Shown: positions 8,343 to 17,802 of the stretch, piece after piece
Layout: each line of letters starts with the position of its first letter
Position numbering within the stretch: the first letter of the stretch is position 1
Source: Planococcus beigongshangi
GTDB lineage: Bacteria; Bacillota; Bacilli; Bacillales_A; Planococcaceae
Reading direction: 5' to 3'
NCBI RefSeq assembly: GCF_016820495.1
Contig: NZ_JADHDU010000003.1
Location: 372,367-436,366, forward strand
Length of the DNA: 64,000 nucleotides
Made by a program: the position numbers and the translations under genes
Notes under the pieces: generated by a model
What the model was told of the DNA's origin: nothing
Database searches by the model: none
What the model saw: the letters and a program-made list of their open reading frames with translations, nothing else

Positions 8343-9941
8343 ATGGAACAGCGTAAGTTAACGTACAGGATTGCGTCGGAACCGGACGAAATGAACCAGA
8401 TCCATCAATTGAATTACGAGACGTTTGTCGAAGAGATTCCGCAGCATCAGCAGAATCAGGACAGACGGCTGGTTGATAAGTTCGATCAGGAAAACATCTA
8501 CATCATTGCCAAAGACGGGGAGGAAGTCGTCGGGATGATTGCGCTCCGCATCACCCGTCCATTTTCGCTTGACCAGAAACTGGATGATCTGGACCGGTAT
8601 TTGCCGGAAGGAGCGAAGCCTTGCGAAGTGCGGCTATTATCGGTGAAGAAGAGTTACCGGCGGACGCTGGTATTTTACCAGCTCGTGAATGAACTGGTGA
8701 GCTATTGCCTGGCAGCGGATTTCGATCTGGCGCTGATTTCAGGGACGGACCGCCAGATCAAGCTGTATAAGCGGATCGGTTTCGAACCGTTCGGCGACAT
8801 GGTCGGCACGGAAGGCGCGATGTTCCAGCCGATGTATCTGACGAAAGCGAAATTCGAAACGACGTCCATCGCATTCTCGAAAATGATGCAAAGGAAGAGC
8901 CCTGCGAAGCCGCTGAATTTTCTGCCGGGACCGGTGGCGATCCACAGGGAAGTTGAAGCGGCATTCGGACAGCCGGCGATTTCACACCGTTCAGAGGCGT
9001 TCATCGAAGAGATGAAGACTGTCCGGCACAAACTGTGCACGCTTGTGAACGCGGAGCATGCCGGGATTGCCGTCGGAACAGGCACGATGGCGAATGATCT
9101 GGTGGCTGCACAGATCAGGAAGCTGCCGGGAAAAGGGCTGATCCTCGCGAACGGCGAGTTCGGCTATCGCCTGATCGATCACGCAACGAGATTCGACCTG
9201 CCGTTCGAAACGCTGGCGAAATCGTGGAACGACCCCATTTCGATCCAGGAAGTCGAGCATCTGCTCAAACTGGACAGGGACATCACCTGGCTTTGGACCG
9301 TGCACTGCGAAACGTCGACAGGCGCCCTTTACGATCTGGACAGTCTTAAAGCGCTCACGAAGAGCCATGGAGTCAAGTTATGCGTGGATGCCTGCAGTTC
9401 TGTCGGCATCGTGCCGGTCGACCTGAAGGGGGTCCATCTGGCAAGCAACGTCAGCGGCAAAGGCTTAGGCGCTTATCCGGGACTTGCGGTCGTCTTCCAC
9501 CAGGAGCCGGTTTGGCCGGACACTTCGATCCCGCGTTATCTGGATCTGGGGCAATACGCTGTGGCCGACAGTATTCCCTATACGCATTCGTCCAATCTGG
9601 TCGCTGCGCTTCACACGGCATTGAACCGGATCGATTTGGACACCAGGCAGCAGACCGGACATGCCGCGAGGGAGATGCTCGGCAATGCGGGATTCACTGT
9701 TCTCGGGGATAACAGCTATTCACCGGGCATCCTGACGATTCCGCTGCCGGCACTGATTTCCTCGGATGAAATCGGGACGCAGCTGAAGGAAGAAGGCATC
9801 ATCGTCAGTTATGAAAGTGATTACCTGTTGGAGCGGAACTGGATCCAGTTCGCCTTGATGGGCGAGCTGACATTGGCGGATTTCGGAAACGCACTGGCCG
9901 TTCTCCGGAAAACGATACGCCGGAAAGCCGAGTTGGTTTGA
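8343..9941 (+). CDS. Fused N-acyltransferase (GNAT/FeeM-like) and class V aminotransferase
   Basis: A two-domain protein of about 532 residues. Seen: residues 1-185 look like an autoinducer-synthase/FeeM-type GNAT domain (NYETFVEEIPQH, VVGMIALR, EVRLLSV); residues from about 190 form a PLP class V aminotransferase related to 2-aminoethylphosphonate and alanine-glyoxylate transaminases, with FLPGPVAIHREV, AGIAVGTGTMAND, CVDACSSVG and the Schiff-base lysine in SGKGLG. ATG 8343 follows a GGGGGAGGG site. One base separates it from the LTA synthase gene, so they are co-expressed. The product is unknown; a modified amino compound used in the envelope is a guess. Both active sites look intact. Confidence 0.8.
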   Translation: MEQRKLTYRIASEPDEMNQIHQLNYETFVEEIPQHQQNQDRRLVDKFDQENIYIIAKDGEEVVGMIALRITRPFSLDQKLDDLDRYLPEGAKPCEVRLLSVKKSYRRTLVFYQLVNELVSYCLAADFDLALISGTDRQIKLYKRIGFEPFGDMVGTEGAMFQPMYLTKAKFETTSIAFSKMMQRKSPAKPLNFLPGPVAIHREVEAAFGQPAISHRSEAFIEEMKTVRHKLCTLVNAEHAGIAVGTGTMANDLVAAQIRKLPGKGLILANGEFGYRLIDHATRFDLPFETLAKSWNDPISIQEVEHLLKLDRDITWLWTVHCETSTGALYDLDSLKALTKSHGVKLCVDACSSVGIVPVDLKGVHLASNVSGKGLGAYPGLAVVFHQEPVWPDTSIPRYLDLGQYAVADSIPYTHSSNLVAALHTALNRIDLDTRQQTGHAAREMLGNAGFTVLGDNSYSPGILTIPLPALISSDEIGTQLKEEGIIVSYESDYLLERNWIQFALMGELTLADFGNALAVLRKTIRRKAELV

Positions 9942-9942
9942 G

Positions 9943-11802
9943 ATGAAACGTTTAACAGAACACTTTAAAAATTCACCAGGCATTGGACTGACATTGCTGA
10001 TTACGGGAATCCTGTGGCTCAAGACGGTCATCGTCTGTTTCGCCGGATTCAACCTCAACATCCAGTCCTTCTTTGACGTTGTGCTAATCCTGACCGGTTC
10101 GATCGGATCACTGATACTCGTGATGGGTTTGAGCTTTTATTTCGGTGAAAGAGTGAACCCTTACGTATTGTTCGGGTTGTTCGTGGCGGGCACAGGCGTC
10201 CTTTACGGCGACCTGCTGTATTACCGTTTCTACAACGACTTCGTCTCAGCGCCCGTCCTGTTCCAATTCGCCAATGTCGGCGGCCTGAGCGCCAGCACCG
10301 TCGAATTGATGAGCCTGTGGGATATCCTGCTGTTCATCGATTTGTTCGTCGTCGGCTGGCTGCTGTTCAAGACGAAAACCGACTTCAAGGTCTCGAAAGA
10401 AATAAAGAAAAAATATATCGCAAGCGGCGCGGCACTTGTCGTGCTGGCCGTTAGTCTGGGACTGGTCCAATCCGTTCACTTGTTTTCCGATTCCTATGAC
10501 CGGGAACAAGTGGTGAAATCGCTCGGTCCGTTGAATTATCATGTGTATGACATTGCGTTAGGGTTGGGTGCCCCGCTGCAGCGTCTGATGATGACGGAGG
10601 CGGAAGCGGTTGAATCCATCGAATACCTGCAGCAGCAGGATCCCGGCCGCACGGAGCTGTTCGGCATTGCGGAAGGCAAAAACATTGTGCTGATCAGTCT
10701 CGAATCCACACAGGATTTCGTCATCAACAAAAAAGTGAACGGCGAGGAAGTGACGCCGTTCCTGAATGAGCTGATCCAGGACAGCTTTTATTTCAATCAA
10801 ATCTATGACCAGACAGCACAGGGCAAAACGTCCGATGCGGAATTCATGATGGACACGAGCCTCTATCCGCTGCCGAGCGGTTCTGTATTTGTGAGGCGGC
10901 CGGACAATACGTTCCACAGCCTTCCGCAGATATTAAAGGAAGAAAATGATTATTACGCGGCCACTTTCCACGGCAACGTCGATACGTTCTGGAACCGTGA
11001 TGTCATGTACGAAACACTCGGATACGACCGTTATTTCTCGAAAGAGGATTACAAGGTAACCGAAAACAACTCGGTCAACTACGGCTTGAAGGACATTCCG
11101 TTCTTTAAACAGTCCGCGGCGTTCATGAAAAACCTGCCGGAGCCGTATTATGCGAAATTCCTGACCTTGACGAATCATTTCCCGTTCCTGCTGGAAGAGG
11201 AAGATGTGTTCATTGACGAGGCGCAGACGCAGGAAGACGTGGTCAATCGCTATGTCACCACCGTGCGCTACCTGGACGAATCGCTCGAAAGATTCTTCGG
11301 CACCTTGAAAGAAGAAGGCATGTACGAAGACACGATCTTCATCCTGGCCGGTGACCATTACGGCATTTCCGAAAAATACGAAGAAGGCCTGAATGAGCTG
11401 TTGGGCAAAGAAGCGACGCCGGCGAGCGGGATGAAGCACAAACAAGTGCCGCTGATCATCCACATCCCGGGCCAGGAAGGCGAGATCATCCCAACCCCGG
11501 GCGGCGCGATCGACATCCGCCCGACGCTGCTGCATCTGCTCGGCATCAAGATCGAAACCCGCTATTCGTTCGGCCATAACCTGTTCACCCGGGACAGCGA
11601 CCACCCCGTCATTTTCCGGGACGGCAGCTTTGTCTCACAGGATTACATCTACAAGGATAATGTCTGTTACAGCAAGGAAAGCGGGGAAGCGCTGGACGTT
11701 CAGTACTGTGAGCCTTACCTGGAAACGGTGAGGGAAGAGCTGAAGCTGTCGGATAAGATTATCTTTGGGGATTTGTTGAGGTATGTGGTGGGGGAAGAGT
11801 GA
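9943..11802 (+). CDS. ltaS: Lipoteichoic-acid synthase family protein (sulfatase fold)
   Basis: A membrane-anchored phosphoglycerol transferase of 619 residues. Seen: about five membrane segments in residues 13-180, then an extracellular sulfatase-fold domain with metal-site Glu254 (LISLES), the catalytic Thr296 in GKTSDAEF, HGN/FWNRD, and the LAGDHYG motif. These match LtaS, which polymerises glycerol-phosphate on glycolipid. Several Bacillales carry LtaS paralogues (YfnI, YqgS, YvgJ), so which one this is cannot be told. It is coupled to the upstream acyltransferase-aminotransferase fusion, an uncommon neighbour. Confidence 0.87.
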   Translation: MKRLTEHFKNSPGIGLTLLITGILWLKTVIVCFAGFNLNIQSFFDVVLILTGSIGSLILVMGLSFYFGERVNPYVLFGLFVAGTGVLYGDLLYYRFYNDFVSAPVLFQFANVGGLSASTVELMSLWDILLFIDLFVVGWLLFKTKTDFKVSKEIKKKYIASGAALVVLAVSLGLVQSVHLFSDSYDREQVVKSLGPLNYHVYDIALGLGAPLQRLMMTEAEAVESIEYLQQQDPGRTELFGIAEGKNIVLISLESTQDFVINKKVNGEEVTPFLNELIQDSFYFNQIYDQTAQGKTSDAEFMMDTSLYPLPSGSVFVRRPDNTFHSLPQILKEENDYYAATFHGNVDTFWNRDVMYETLGYDRYFSKEDYKVTENNSVNYGLKDIPFFKQSAAFMKNLPEPYYAKFLTLTNHFPFLLEEEDVFIDEAQTQEDVVNRYVTTVRYLDESLERFFGTLKEEGMYEDTIFILAGDHYGISEKYEEGLNELLGKEATPASGMKHKQVPLIIHIPGQEGEIIPTPGGAIDIRPTLLHLLGIKIETRYSFGHNLFTRDSDHPVIFRDGSFVSQDYIYKDNVCYSKESGEALDVQYCEPYLETVREELKLSDKIIFGDLLRYVVGEE

Positions 11803-11811
11803 AATGAGAGG

Positions 11812-11843
11812 ACTGCCAGTTAATTTTAACTGGCAGTTTTTTT
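11812..11843 (+). terminator. Rho-independent terminator after ltaS
   Basis: Near-perfect hairpin (ACTGCCAGTTA / TAACTGGCAGT, loop ATTT-like) followed by seven T, 10 bases after the stop codon. Confidence 0.92.
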
Positions 11844-12045
11844 GTTGAGGGGGTTATATGGAATGGAATTCAATGCGAAATTAAAGACAAATTCTAGGTT
11901 ATAATAAGAAATTGTTTGGGAATATTTAGATTCGTTAATTAATTTGGGACTGTAGCAGTTATAATAGAAGGTAATATTGTTTGAACTATTTACTAACCCA
12001 TTTGAAACCTCATTTACAATACACTTTATGCTAAGGAGTAGAGCG

Positions 12046-12294
12046 ATGAAGGGAGAGCGAAGAGCAATAAGAAATTATGAAAAGTTCTATGATATAACTT
12101 CTTCTGGGAGAATATACTCTTACGCCAGAAAAAGATATTTAACAAGAAAAAATGATGAATATGGATTTCATATAGTGAAACTTAGTAAGGAAGGGGTTTC
12201 TTCTAACTTTAACGTATACCAACTTTGGAGAAGTACTTTTTCAGAATTAAGCGATGAAGAATTCAAAGGCGCGCGGAAAGTGAAATATAAGTAA
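12046..12294 (+). CDS. Small NUMOD4-like DNA-binding protein
   Basis: An 82-residue protein. Seen: YDITSSGRIYSYARK and GFHIVKLSKEG...NVYQLWRSTF, resembling the NUMOD4 motif that precedes HNH domains in homing endonucleases, but no HNH residues follow. ATG 12046 is preferred because AAGGAG lies 7 bases upstream. It stands 24 bases before the NUDIX gene and may be co-transcribed. Function unknown; it may be a leftover of a homing endonuclease or a stand-alone DNA-binding domain. Confidence 0.55.
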   Translation: MKGERRAIRNYEKFYDITSSGRIYSYARKRYLTRKNDEYGFHIVKLSKEGVSSNFNVYQLWRSTFSELSDEEFKGARKVKYK

Positions 12295-12318
12295 TTTTTG
12301 AAGAGGAGAGTATGGACG

Positions 12319-12726
12319 GTGAAGAAAAACATCCACGTAGTCGGAGCAGTCATCACAAATAATGGGAAAATCCTTTGCGCACAGCGAGGTCACGAGAAAT
12401 CATTACCTGGCCTTTGGGAATTTCCGGGCGGCAAGATCGAACAAGGTGAATCGCCACAAGCGGCGTTGCAGCGTGAAATTCAAGAAGAAATGCATTGTGA
12501 GATAGAAATAGGTGAGCAAGTCGAGCACACGGTTTATGAATATGATTTTGGCATTGTGCACCTTACCACGTTTTACTGCCGCTTAGTCCAAGGGACGCCG
12601 ATATTAACGGAACATGTCGCAATCCAGTGGTTAGAGCCAGCGGAGTTGGAGCAACTCCAATGGGCTCCAGCAGATATACCAGCAATTGAAAAGTTAGCGC
12701 AGAATCTAGAGCAGCTACCTTATTAG
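12319..12726 (+). CDS. NUDIX (deoxy)nucleoside triphosphate pyrophosphohydrolase (MutT-like)
   Basis: A 135-residue cytosolic NUDIX hydrolase. Seen: the full box GGKIEQGESPQAALQREIQEEM (Gx5Ex7REUxEExGU with M in place of G at one position) at about residues 36-58, and the flanking PGLWEFPG strand of MutT. It splits NTPs to NMP and pyrophosphate. GTG 12319 is chosen because AGAGGAGAG precedes it by about 10 bases. It sits 21 bases ahead of the PLD-helicase gene, and this pairing mirrors a MazG-like hydrolase with a similar helicase at 24.7-27.5 kb. Confidence 0.85.
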   Translation: MKKNIHVVGAVITNNGKILCAQRGHEKSLPGLWEFPGGKIEQGESPQAALQREIQEEMHCEIEIGEQVEHTVYEYDFGIVHLTTFYCRLVQGTPILTEHVAIQWLEPAELEQLQWAPADIPAIEKLAQNLEQLPY

Positions 12727-12747
12727 AAGATGATGGGCGGGAGAACC

Positions 12748-15642
12748 ATGAATTTTTTGCAGAACTTAGAGGATTCCCTATATAAAGGTTTTATTGATCA
12801 CAACAAATCCAGCAGCGAGCGCTACAAGCCGACGCTTTTGATCAATAATGCCAAGACGAATGAGCATGTGTTGAATTCGCTTGTAGAAGAACTCGACCAC
12901 TGCGAGTCATTTATCTTTTCGGTGGCATTTATCACGGAAAGTGGTTTGGCTACGCTCAAATCGCATTTTCTGGATTTGCATCAGAAAGGCATTAAAGGGC
13001 GGATTCTGACTTCGACTTTTTTGAATTTCAATCAACCCAAAGTTTTTAAAGAACTATTGAAGTTAACGAATGTGGAAGTGCGTTTGTCGGGAATGAAAGG
13101 CTTCCATTCAAAAGGCTATATCTTTTCGCATAAGACGCATCAAACATTGATCGTCGGGAGTTCAAATTTGACGGCCCAAGCATTAAAAGTGAATTACGAA
13201 TGGAACGTGAAGCTCAGTTCGCATGAAAATGGTGATTTAGTTCATCATTTCAAGGATCAATTCGAAGAAGTATGGGCGGAATCCGAAGCGTTAACTCCTG
13301 GGTGGATTGAAGAATATGAAAAGACATATGTGCCAACGGATTTTAGAAGAGAAGCAAGTAAAGTAGCAGAACTTCCAGAAGCGTATCAAAAGAATCCGAT
13401 TCAAGAAGCGCTCGAAGTGAAACCCAATAAAATGCAGCAAGTAGCGTTGCGAGAAATTCAAGCAGTGCGCGAAGCGGGACATGATAAAGGCTTAGTTGTC
13501 TCAGCAACAGGAACAGGTAAAACTTATTTGTCAGCATTTGATGTGAGAACCGTTGCGCCAAAACGCATGTTATTTATCGTACATAGAGAACAAATTTTGC
13601 AAAAAGCCAAATCGGATTTCATGCGGATCTTAGGCGGTATGGAAAAAGATTTTGGTATTCTTTCCGGTTCGAGTCGACAAACAGATGCCCGCTACTTGTT
13701 TGCGACCATTCAAACCATTTCAAAACACTCAACGCTGCAGCAACTAGATCCGGAAGCTTTCGATTATATTTTAATCGATGAAGTGCATAAAGCTGGAGCG
13801 AAATCCTACTTAAAAGTAATTGAACATTTCAAGCCGAAATTTTTAATGGGCATGACGGCGACACCAGAACGAACGGACGATTTCAATATTTACGAGCTGT
13901 TTGATTATAATATCGCGTATGAAATCCGTCTGCAGGAAGCAATGGAAGAAGACATGCTGTGTCCGTTCCATTATTACGGCGTGACGGATGTGGAATACGA
14001 AGAAGGCATGATCGACGAAGCGACGGCTTTTGCGAAACTAGTAACGAACGAACGCGTCGATCATATTCTCGATAAAATTTTGTATTATGGTTATTCTGGC
14101 GAAAAAGTTCGCGGGCTGATGTTTTGCAGCCGGAAAGAGGAAGCCCTACAGCTTTCGATGGAGTTCAATAAAAGAGGGTTGCGCACAACAGCGTTAACGG
14201 GCGATCATTCACAAGAAGAGCGGCTGCGCCAAGTGGAACTACTCGAGAGTGAGCAGCTCGATTATATTTTAACAGTCGATATATTCAATGAAGGAATTGA
14301 TATTCCGAGCGTTAACCAAGTAGTCATGCTACGCCAGACGCAATCGAGCATTATCTTCATACAGCAACTCGGCCGAGGTTTGCGCAAGCATAATTCGAAA
14401 GAATTTGTAACAATCATCGACTTTATTGGGAACTACAAGAACAATTACCTCATTCCTGTAGCATTGTCCGGTGACCGCTCGCAGAACAAAGATAATATCC
14501 GCCGTCATATGAAAGATACAAGCTATATTAAAGGGATTTCAACGGTGAACTTTGAAATGATTGCGAAAAACCGCGTCTTCAGCGCGATCAAACGCAGCAA
14601 TTTAACGGATATGAAATTATTGCGAGATGCTTATATCGAACTGAAAAATCGAATTGGCCATGTTCCGCAATTGCAGGATTTTATTCATCACAACTCGATT
14701 GATCCATTAGTGATTGTGCAGAAATACCCTAATTACTATCGTTTCTTATTAAAGCTAAAAGAAATAGACCTAATGCTCTCAGCTTACGAGGAACAAGTGA
14801 TTACGATGCTGTCATTGGAAATCCTAAACGGCAAGAGGAAGCACGAAATTTTATTGCTCGATTTATTGATGAAGCAGCCTGTTGTTTCTCTAGAAGAATA
14901 TAAAGAATGCTTAAAAGAGAATGATTGTTATATAGACAATGAAACCATTGCATCTGTGAAACGGATTTTGGATTTAAGTTTCTATAATATTGGTTCACAG
15001 AAGAAATATGGAGAAAAACCTTTAGTCGTAACAGACGGAGAAACTAATTTCAGATTCCATGAGCAACTGAAAAATCGCTTGGAGTCGAATCTTGTTTTCA
15101 CAGGAATGGTTTTGGATCTTATTGCGAGTTCTTTCGAATTAAATAAGCAATATACATGCGAAGAACCGATGACATTGTATAAGAAATACACGCGAAAAGA
15201 CGCTTGTCGCTTATTAAATTGGCATAACGATGAAAGCTCTACCATGTACGGCTATAAAACGAAACACGGCTCATGTCCGATCTTCGTCACTTACCACAAA
15301 AACGACGAAGTCGAATCGAGCGTCGCCTATAACGAAGAATTTATCAATCAGGAAATTTTCAAATGGTCGACTCGCAGCAACCGCACGCTGCAGTCGCCGG
15401 AAGTCCAAACGATTATTAATGCCGAGAAAAATAATATCGATCTGCATCTCTTTATCAAGAAGGATAACGATGAAGGTGGAGACTTTTATTATCTGGGGAA
15501 AGCGGTGCCGGATCAAAATGCAATTGAGCAATCAACCATGCAAGATAAGAATGACAAGACGATTCCAGTCGTGCATATGAATTTGATGCTGGAGAATAGT
15601 GTGGAGAGTAAGTTGTTTTATTATATTGGGAGTGAGGAGTAA
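12748..15642 (+). CDS. PLD-nuclease/SF2 helicase fusion, DUF3427-type C-terminus
   Basis: A 964-residue protein. Seen: an N-terminal phospholipase-D-type nuclease domain with H120-x-K122, Asn140 in GSSNLT and Glu151, a layout like BfiI/NgoFVII nucleases; an SF2 helicase core with Walker A GTGKT (255-259), DEVH (344-347), GMTATPERTDD, and a second RecA lobe with the QLGRGLRKH motif VI; then a long C-terminal part of DUF3427 type. ATG 12748 follows GGGCGGGAG. Enzymes of this build occur in phage-defence and restriction-like loci. With the NUDIX gene before it, it is a plausible defence module; this role is inferred. Confidence 0.85.
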   Translation: MNFLQNLEDSLYKGFIDHNKSSSERYKPTLLINNAKTNEHVLNSLVEELDHCESFIFSVAFITESGLATLKSHFLDLHQKGIKGRILTSTFLNFNQPKVFKELLKLTNVEVRLSGMKGFHSKGYIFSHKTHQTLIVGSSNLTAQALKVNYEWNVKLSSHENGDLVHHFKDQFEEVWAESEALTPGWIEEYEKTYVPTDFRREASKVAELPEAYQKNPIQEALEVKPNKMQQVALREIQAVREAGHDKGLVVSATGTGKTYLSAFDVRTVAPKRMLFIVHREQILQKAKSDFMRILGGMEKDFGILSGSSRQTDARYLFATIQTISKHSTLQQLDPEAFDYILIDEVHKAGAKSYLKVIEHFKPKFLMGMTATPERTDDFNIYELFDYNIAYEIRLQEAMEEDMLCPFHYYGVTDVEYEEGMIDEATAFAKLVTNERVDHILDKILYYGYSGEKVRGLMFCSRKEEALQLSMEFNKRGLRTTALTGDHSQEERLRQVELLESEQLDYILTVDIFNEGIDIPSVNQVVMLRQTQSSIIFIQQLGRGLRKHNSKEFVTIIDFIGNYKNNYLIPVALSGDRSQNKDNIRRHMKDTSYIKGISTVNFEMIAKNRVFSAIKRSNLTDMKLLRDAYIELKNRIGHVPQLQDFIHHNSIDPLVIVQKYPNYYRFLLKLKEIDLMLSAYEEQVITMLSLEILNGKRKHEILLLDLLMKQPVVSLEEYKECLKENDCYIDNETIASVKRILDLSFYNIGSQKKYGEKPLVVTDGETNFRFHEQLKNRLESNLVFTGMVLDLIASSFELNKQYTCEEPMTLYKKYTRKDACRLLNWHNDESSTMYGYKTKHGSCPIFVTYHKNDEVESSVAYNEEFINQEIFKWSTRSNRTLQSPEVQTIINAEKNNIDLHLFIKKDNDEGGDFYYLGKAVPDQNAIEQSTMQDKNDKTIPVVHMNLMLENSVESKLFYYIGSEE

Positions 15643-15689
15643 AGTGGATTCTGTTTTTACTCCTTTACTTGTATAGATAATATAAATTG

Positions 15690-15715
15690 ACCCAGCAATT
15701 AGTTTGCTGGGTTTT
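15690..15715 (+). terminator. Rho-independent terminator after the PLD-helicase gene
   Basis: Nine-base stem ACCCAGCAA / TTGCTGGGT with a 5-base loop and a following T-run (TTTTG). Confidence 0.85.
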
Positions 15716-15958
15716 GTATATAAAGCTTACTAAAAATAAGAACTTATTATAATTCAAAATAAAGTATATCTTCTTTAAAAAATATTTTATATTAAACATA
15801 GATTATGATAATAGAGGATTGTCTGTACTAAGAGTATAATCTTTTGAATTAAACTAAAAAAAACGACTTTTATTAAATGTTTATTATTAAGGTTTAGTTC
15901 TTTTTAAATTTTAAGACTCTTTTTCTGATTAGAAATGGAACACGCAAGCAATGAAATT

Positions 15959-15994
15959 TAAAAAGATGACGCCGGCACAATACCGGTGTCATCT
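15959..15994 (-). terminator. Rho-independent terminator for the secreted-protein gene
   Basis: Twelve-base stem AGATGAC-CCGG / CCGG-GTCATCT with one imperfect pair; on the minus strand it is followed by TTTTT. It lies about 140 bases beyond the end of the minus-strand gene. Confidence 0.65.
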
Positions 15995-16136
15995 TATCGC
16001 AACTTAGCTGGAGGGTACTTTTATTTAATTATCCAATAAATTGGATTCAGTTCACTAATCTTAGTATGTTTTTATTTCTTATTTCCAAAACATTCCTTAT
16101 GTCTCTAGGAAATTATTAAATGAATACTCAAAGCCA

Positions 16137-17312
16137 TTAATAACCCCAAACTAAAACTCTACTAACCCCGCTCCAATTTGTATAATACATTAAGTTTCGA
16201 GCATTTTGATTATATTGAGCTCCTACTCTGCTCATATCCAGACGTGAAGCGGTTGCGTAATATGAAGAAGTAAATCCGAGAAAAACACTGAAAGCACTAG
16301 CTGAGTTAAGAACGATGGATACCCAACCTGCTGGACCCACTCCAAAACCGGCCACTAAAACTCCTAGGCCCATTAAAGCGCTAACCCAACCAGCAACTTC
16401 TGGGAAAGCATTATATCTCATTTTCTGTTCTACGTAATATTTCCAGTTGGTTGTTGCGTTTTTGAACTTAGCAAGTGTTCCGGCATTTTTTGTATTTCCA
16501 AGCGTTGTACCGGTAGTTTTGACATACTTACGAGGAGTAGCACTTAAAGCTTGCGCCGTGAACTTCCCTGTTGTTGTATCGTGATTGTAATAGGTATCAA
16601 AAGCGCCGTTTCTCTCGACATAAAGGGCTGAGTACGTTGGTTCTTCAAGTTTTAAAGTGGATTCATAATCTTTAACATCCGGGCGTAATCCTTGAGCTTC
16701 AGCGGAATCGGAATCAGTTGTTGAAGCAGTTCCAGCTTCATATTGTTCCGCTACATACTCTTTGATTGTTACTATATCTTCAAATGTTAGTCCTTTAATT
16801 TTTTCTTCTTTTTCTTTAAAGCCCTTTTCTTGCGACTTTGCTGACAGTCCAGACTTAATTTTTTCTATTTTATCAGTTGTCAGGGCTTCTTCTTTGAACT
16901 TTTCATCTGCAGGAGTGTTAAAAACTTGTTTACTTAAAATTTGAGGAGTTTTATATTCTTTTTCTTTTTGTTTGTAGGTGGCTTCGCCTGTTTTATAGTT
17001 ATTGGAAAACTTTTCGACTAATACTACTGATTTCAGGAAGTTTCCTTCAAGGTCGTAAAAATCTTGAATGGAAGTAATTTCCGACTCTACTTTATTCGGT
17101 TTTTCGATAATGGTCGTGATGGCTTGAACCTTTTTTGTACCTGTATTTTCATAAATATAGTCATCGTTCAAATCATCTGCTAATGTTTCAATTTCATAGG
17201 ATTCAACAGTTGTATGCTCTTTTTCTAAGTTTTCCTTGTTTGCGAATGCCATATTAGGGGCTACTAAAGTAAAGATCAATAAGATGGACAATATAGAAGA
17301 TATAATCTTCAT
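16137..17312 (-). CDS. Secreted protein with C-terminal Gly-rich hydrophobic region, bacteriocin-like
   Basis: A 391-residue protein I do not firmly recognise. Seen: a clear signal peptide (residues 1-25, cleavage after AFA); a Lys/Glu-rich middle; and a C-terminal third with a hydrophobic Gly-rich stretch (about 308-350) containing GLGVLVAGFGVGPAGW, as in pore-forming bacteriocins, followed by a Tyr/Asn-rich end. It resembles large secreted antimicrobial proteins in layout, but this is an analogy, not a homology call. It lies near a PlcR-type quorum regulator, which in Bacillus cereus controls secreted factors; no PlcR box was found right upstream of it. Confidence 0.6.
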   Translation of the reverse strand: MKIISSILSILLIFTLVAPNMAFANKENLEKEHTTVESYEIETLADDLNDDYIYENTGTKKVQAITTIIEKPNKVESEITSIQDFYDLEGNFLKSVVLVEKFSNNYKTGEATYKQKEKEYKTPQILSKQVFNTPADEKFKEEALTTDKIEKIKSGLSAKSQEKGFKEKEEKIKGLTFEDIVTIKEYVAEQYEAGTASTTDSDSAEAQGLRPDVKDYESTLKLEEPTYSALYVERNGAFDTYYNHDTTTGKFTAQALSATPRKYVKTTGTTLGNTKNAGTLAKFKNATTNWKYYVEQKMRYNAFPEVAGWVSALMGLGVLVAGFGVGPAGWVSIVLNSASAFSVFLGFTSSYYATASRLDMSRVGAQYNQNARNLMYYTNWSGVSRVLVWGY

Positions 17313-17442
17313 TTAATCACTTCCTTGAATTTTTTTAAAAAAACCTTTCTTCAACTAAAAATTAATTAGATTTTTCAGAAAAAGCTTTCTAAATACTTAA
17401 AATTACATTAAAGTAAAATTAAATCAATTTAGGAGGATTATT

Positions 17443-17655
17443 ATGAAAAACTCTTATCTCAGAGCGTACTGGTTCTTATCAAACGCATTCATTTATTGCA
17501 TATCTATCGCTCTTGCGATAGGCCTCTACATTTTGCCTTCTAATATAGATAGACCGACTTTCTCCATTATTATAGTGTCTATCTTTTTAACTTTTTTAGT
17601 TGCTGTATATCAAACTTTTAAGATCATAGAATGGCTGAGAGAAGGGAAATTATAA
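17443..17655 (+). CDS. Small two-span membrane protein
   Basis: A 70-residue protein with two hydrophobic segments (about 10-30 and 39-59) and a charged tail (EWLREGKL). AGGAGG lies 8 bases before the ATG, so the gene is probably real. Unknown family. It stands divergently from the secreted bacteriocin-like gene, which raises the possibility of an immunity-type partner; this is speculation. Confidence 0.6.
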   Translation: MKNSYLRAYWFLSNAFIYCISIALAIGLYILPSNIDRPTFSIIIVSIFLTFLVAVYQTFKIIEWLREGKL

Positions 17656-17802
17656 ACCACGTTAGTGCAGAATAATAAAATGTTTCTTTTACTTCACCCT
17701 TTTCAATAAACGGTAACGTTAGATGAAGAGGGTTTAGTCATGTCTATTCGTGTGAATCGATTAGTTATATTTTTTTAATTTTACTAAAGGAAGGTGCTAA
17801 AA

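Larger units (their letters stand above)
15643..16136. other. AT-rich intergenic region with two terminators
   Basis: No gene is supported. A terminator closes the helicase gene at 15690-15715 and another serves the minus-strand secreted-protein gene at 15959-15994. Between them lies very AT-rich sequence without recognisable features. Confidence 0.6.

Noticed and set aside
10933-11604. 223-codon minus-strand frame
   Set aside because: Fully inside the LTA synthase gene on the other strand; GC-rich codon shadow.
17313-17442. PlcR box upstream of the bacteriocin-like gene
   Set aside because: No stretch there fits TATGNAN4TNCATA, so direct PlcR control of that gene is not supported.
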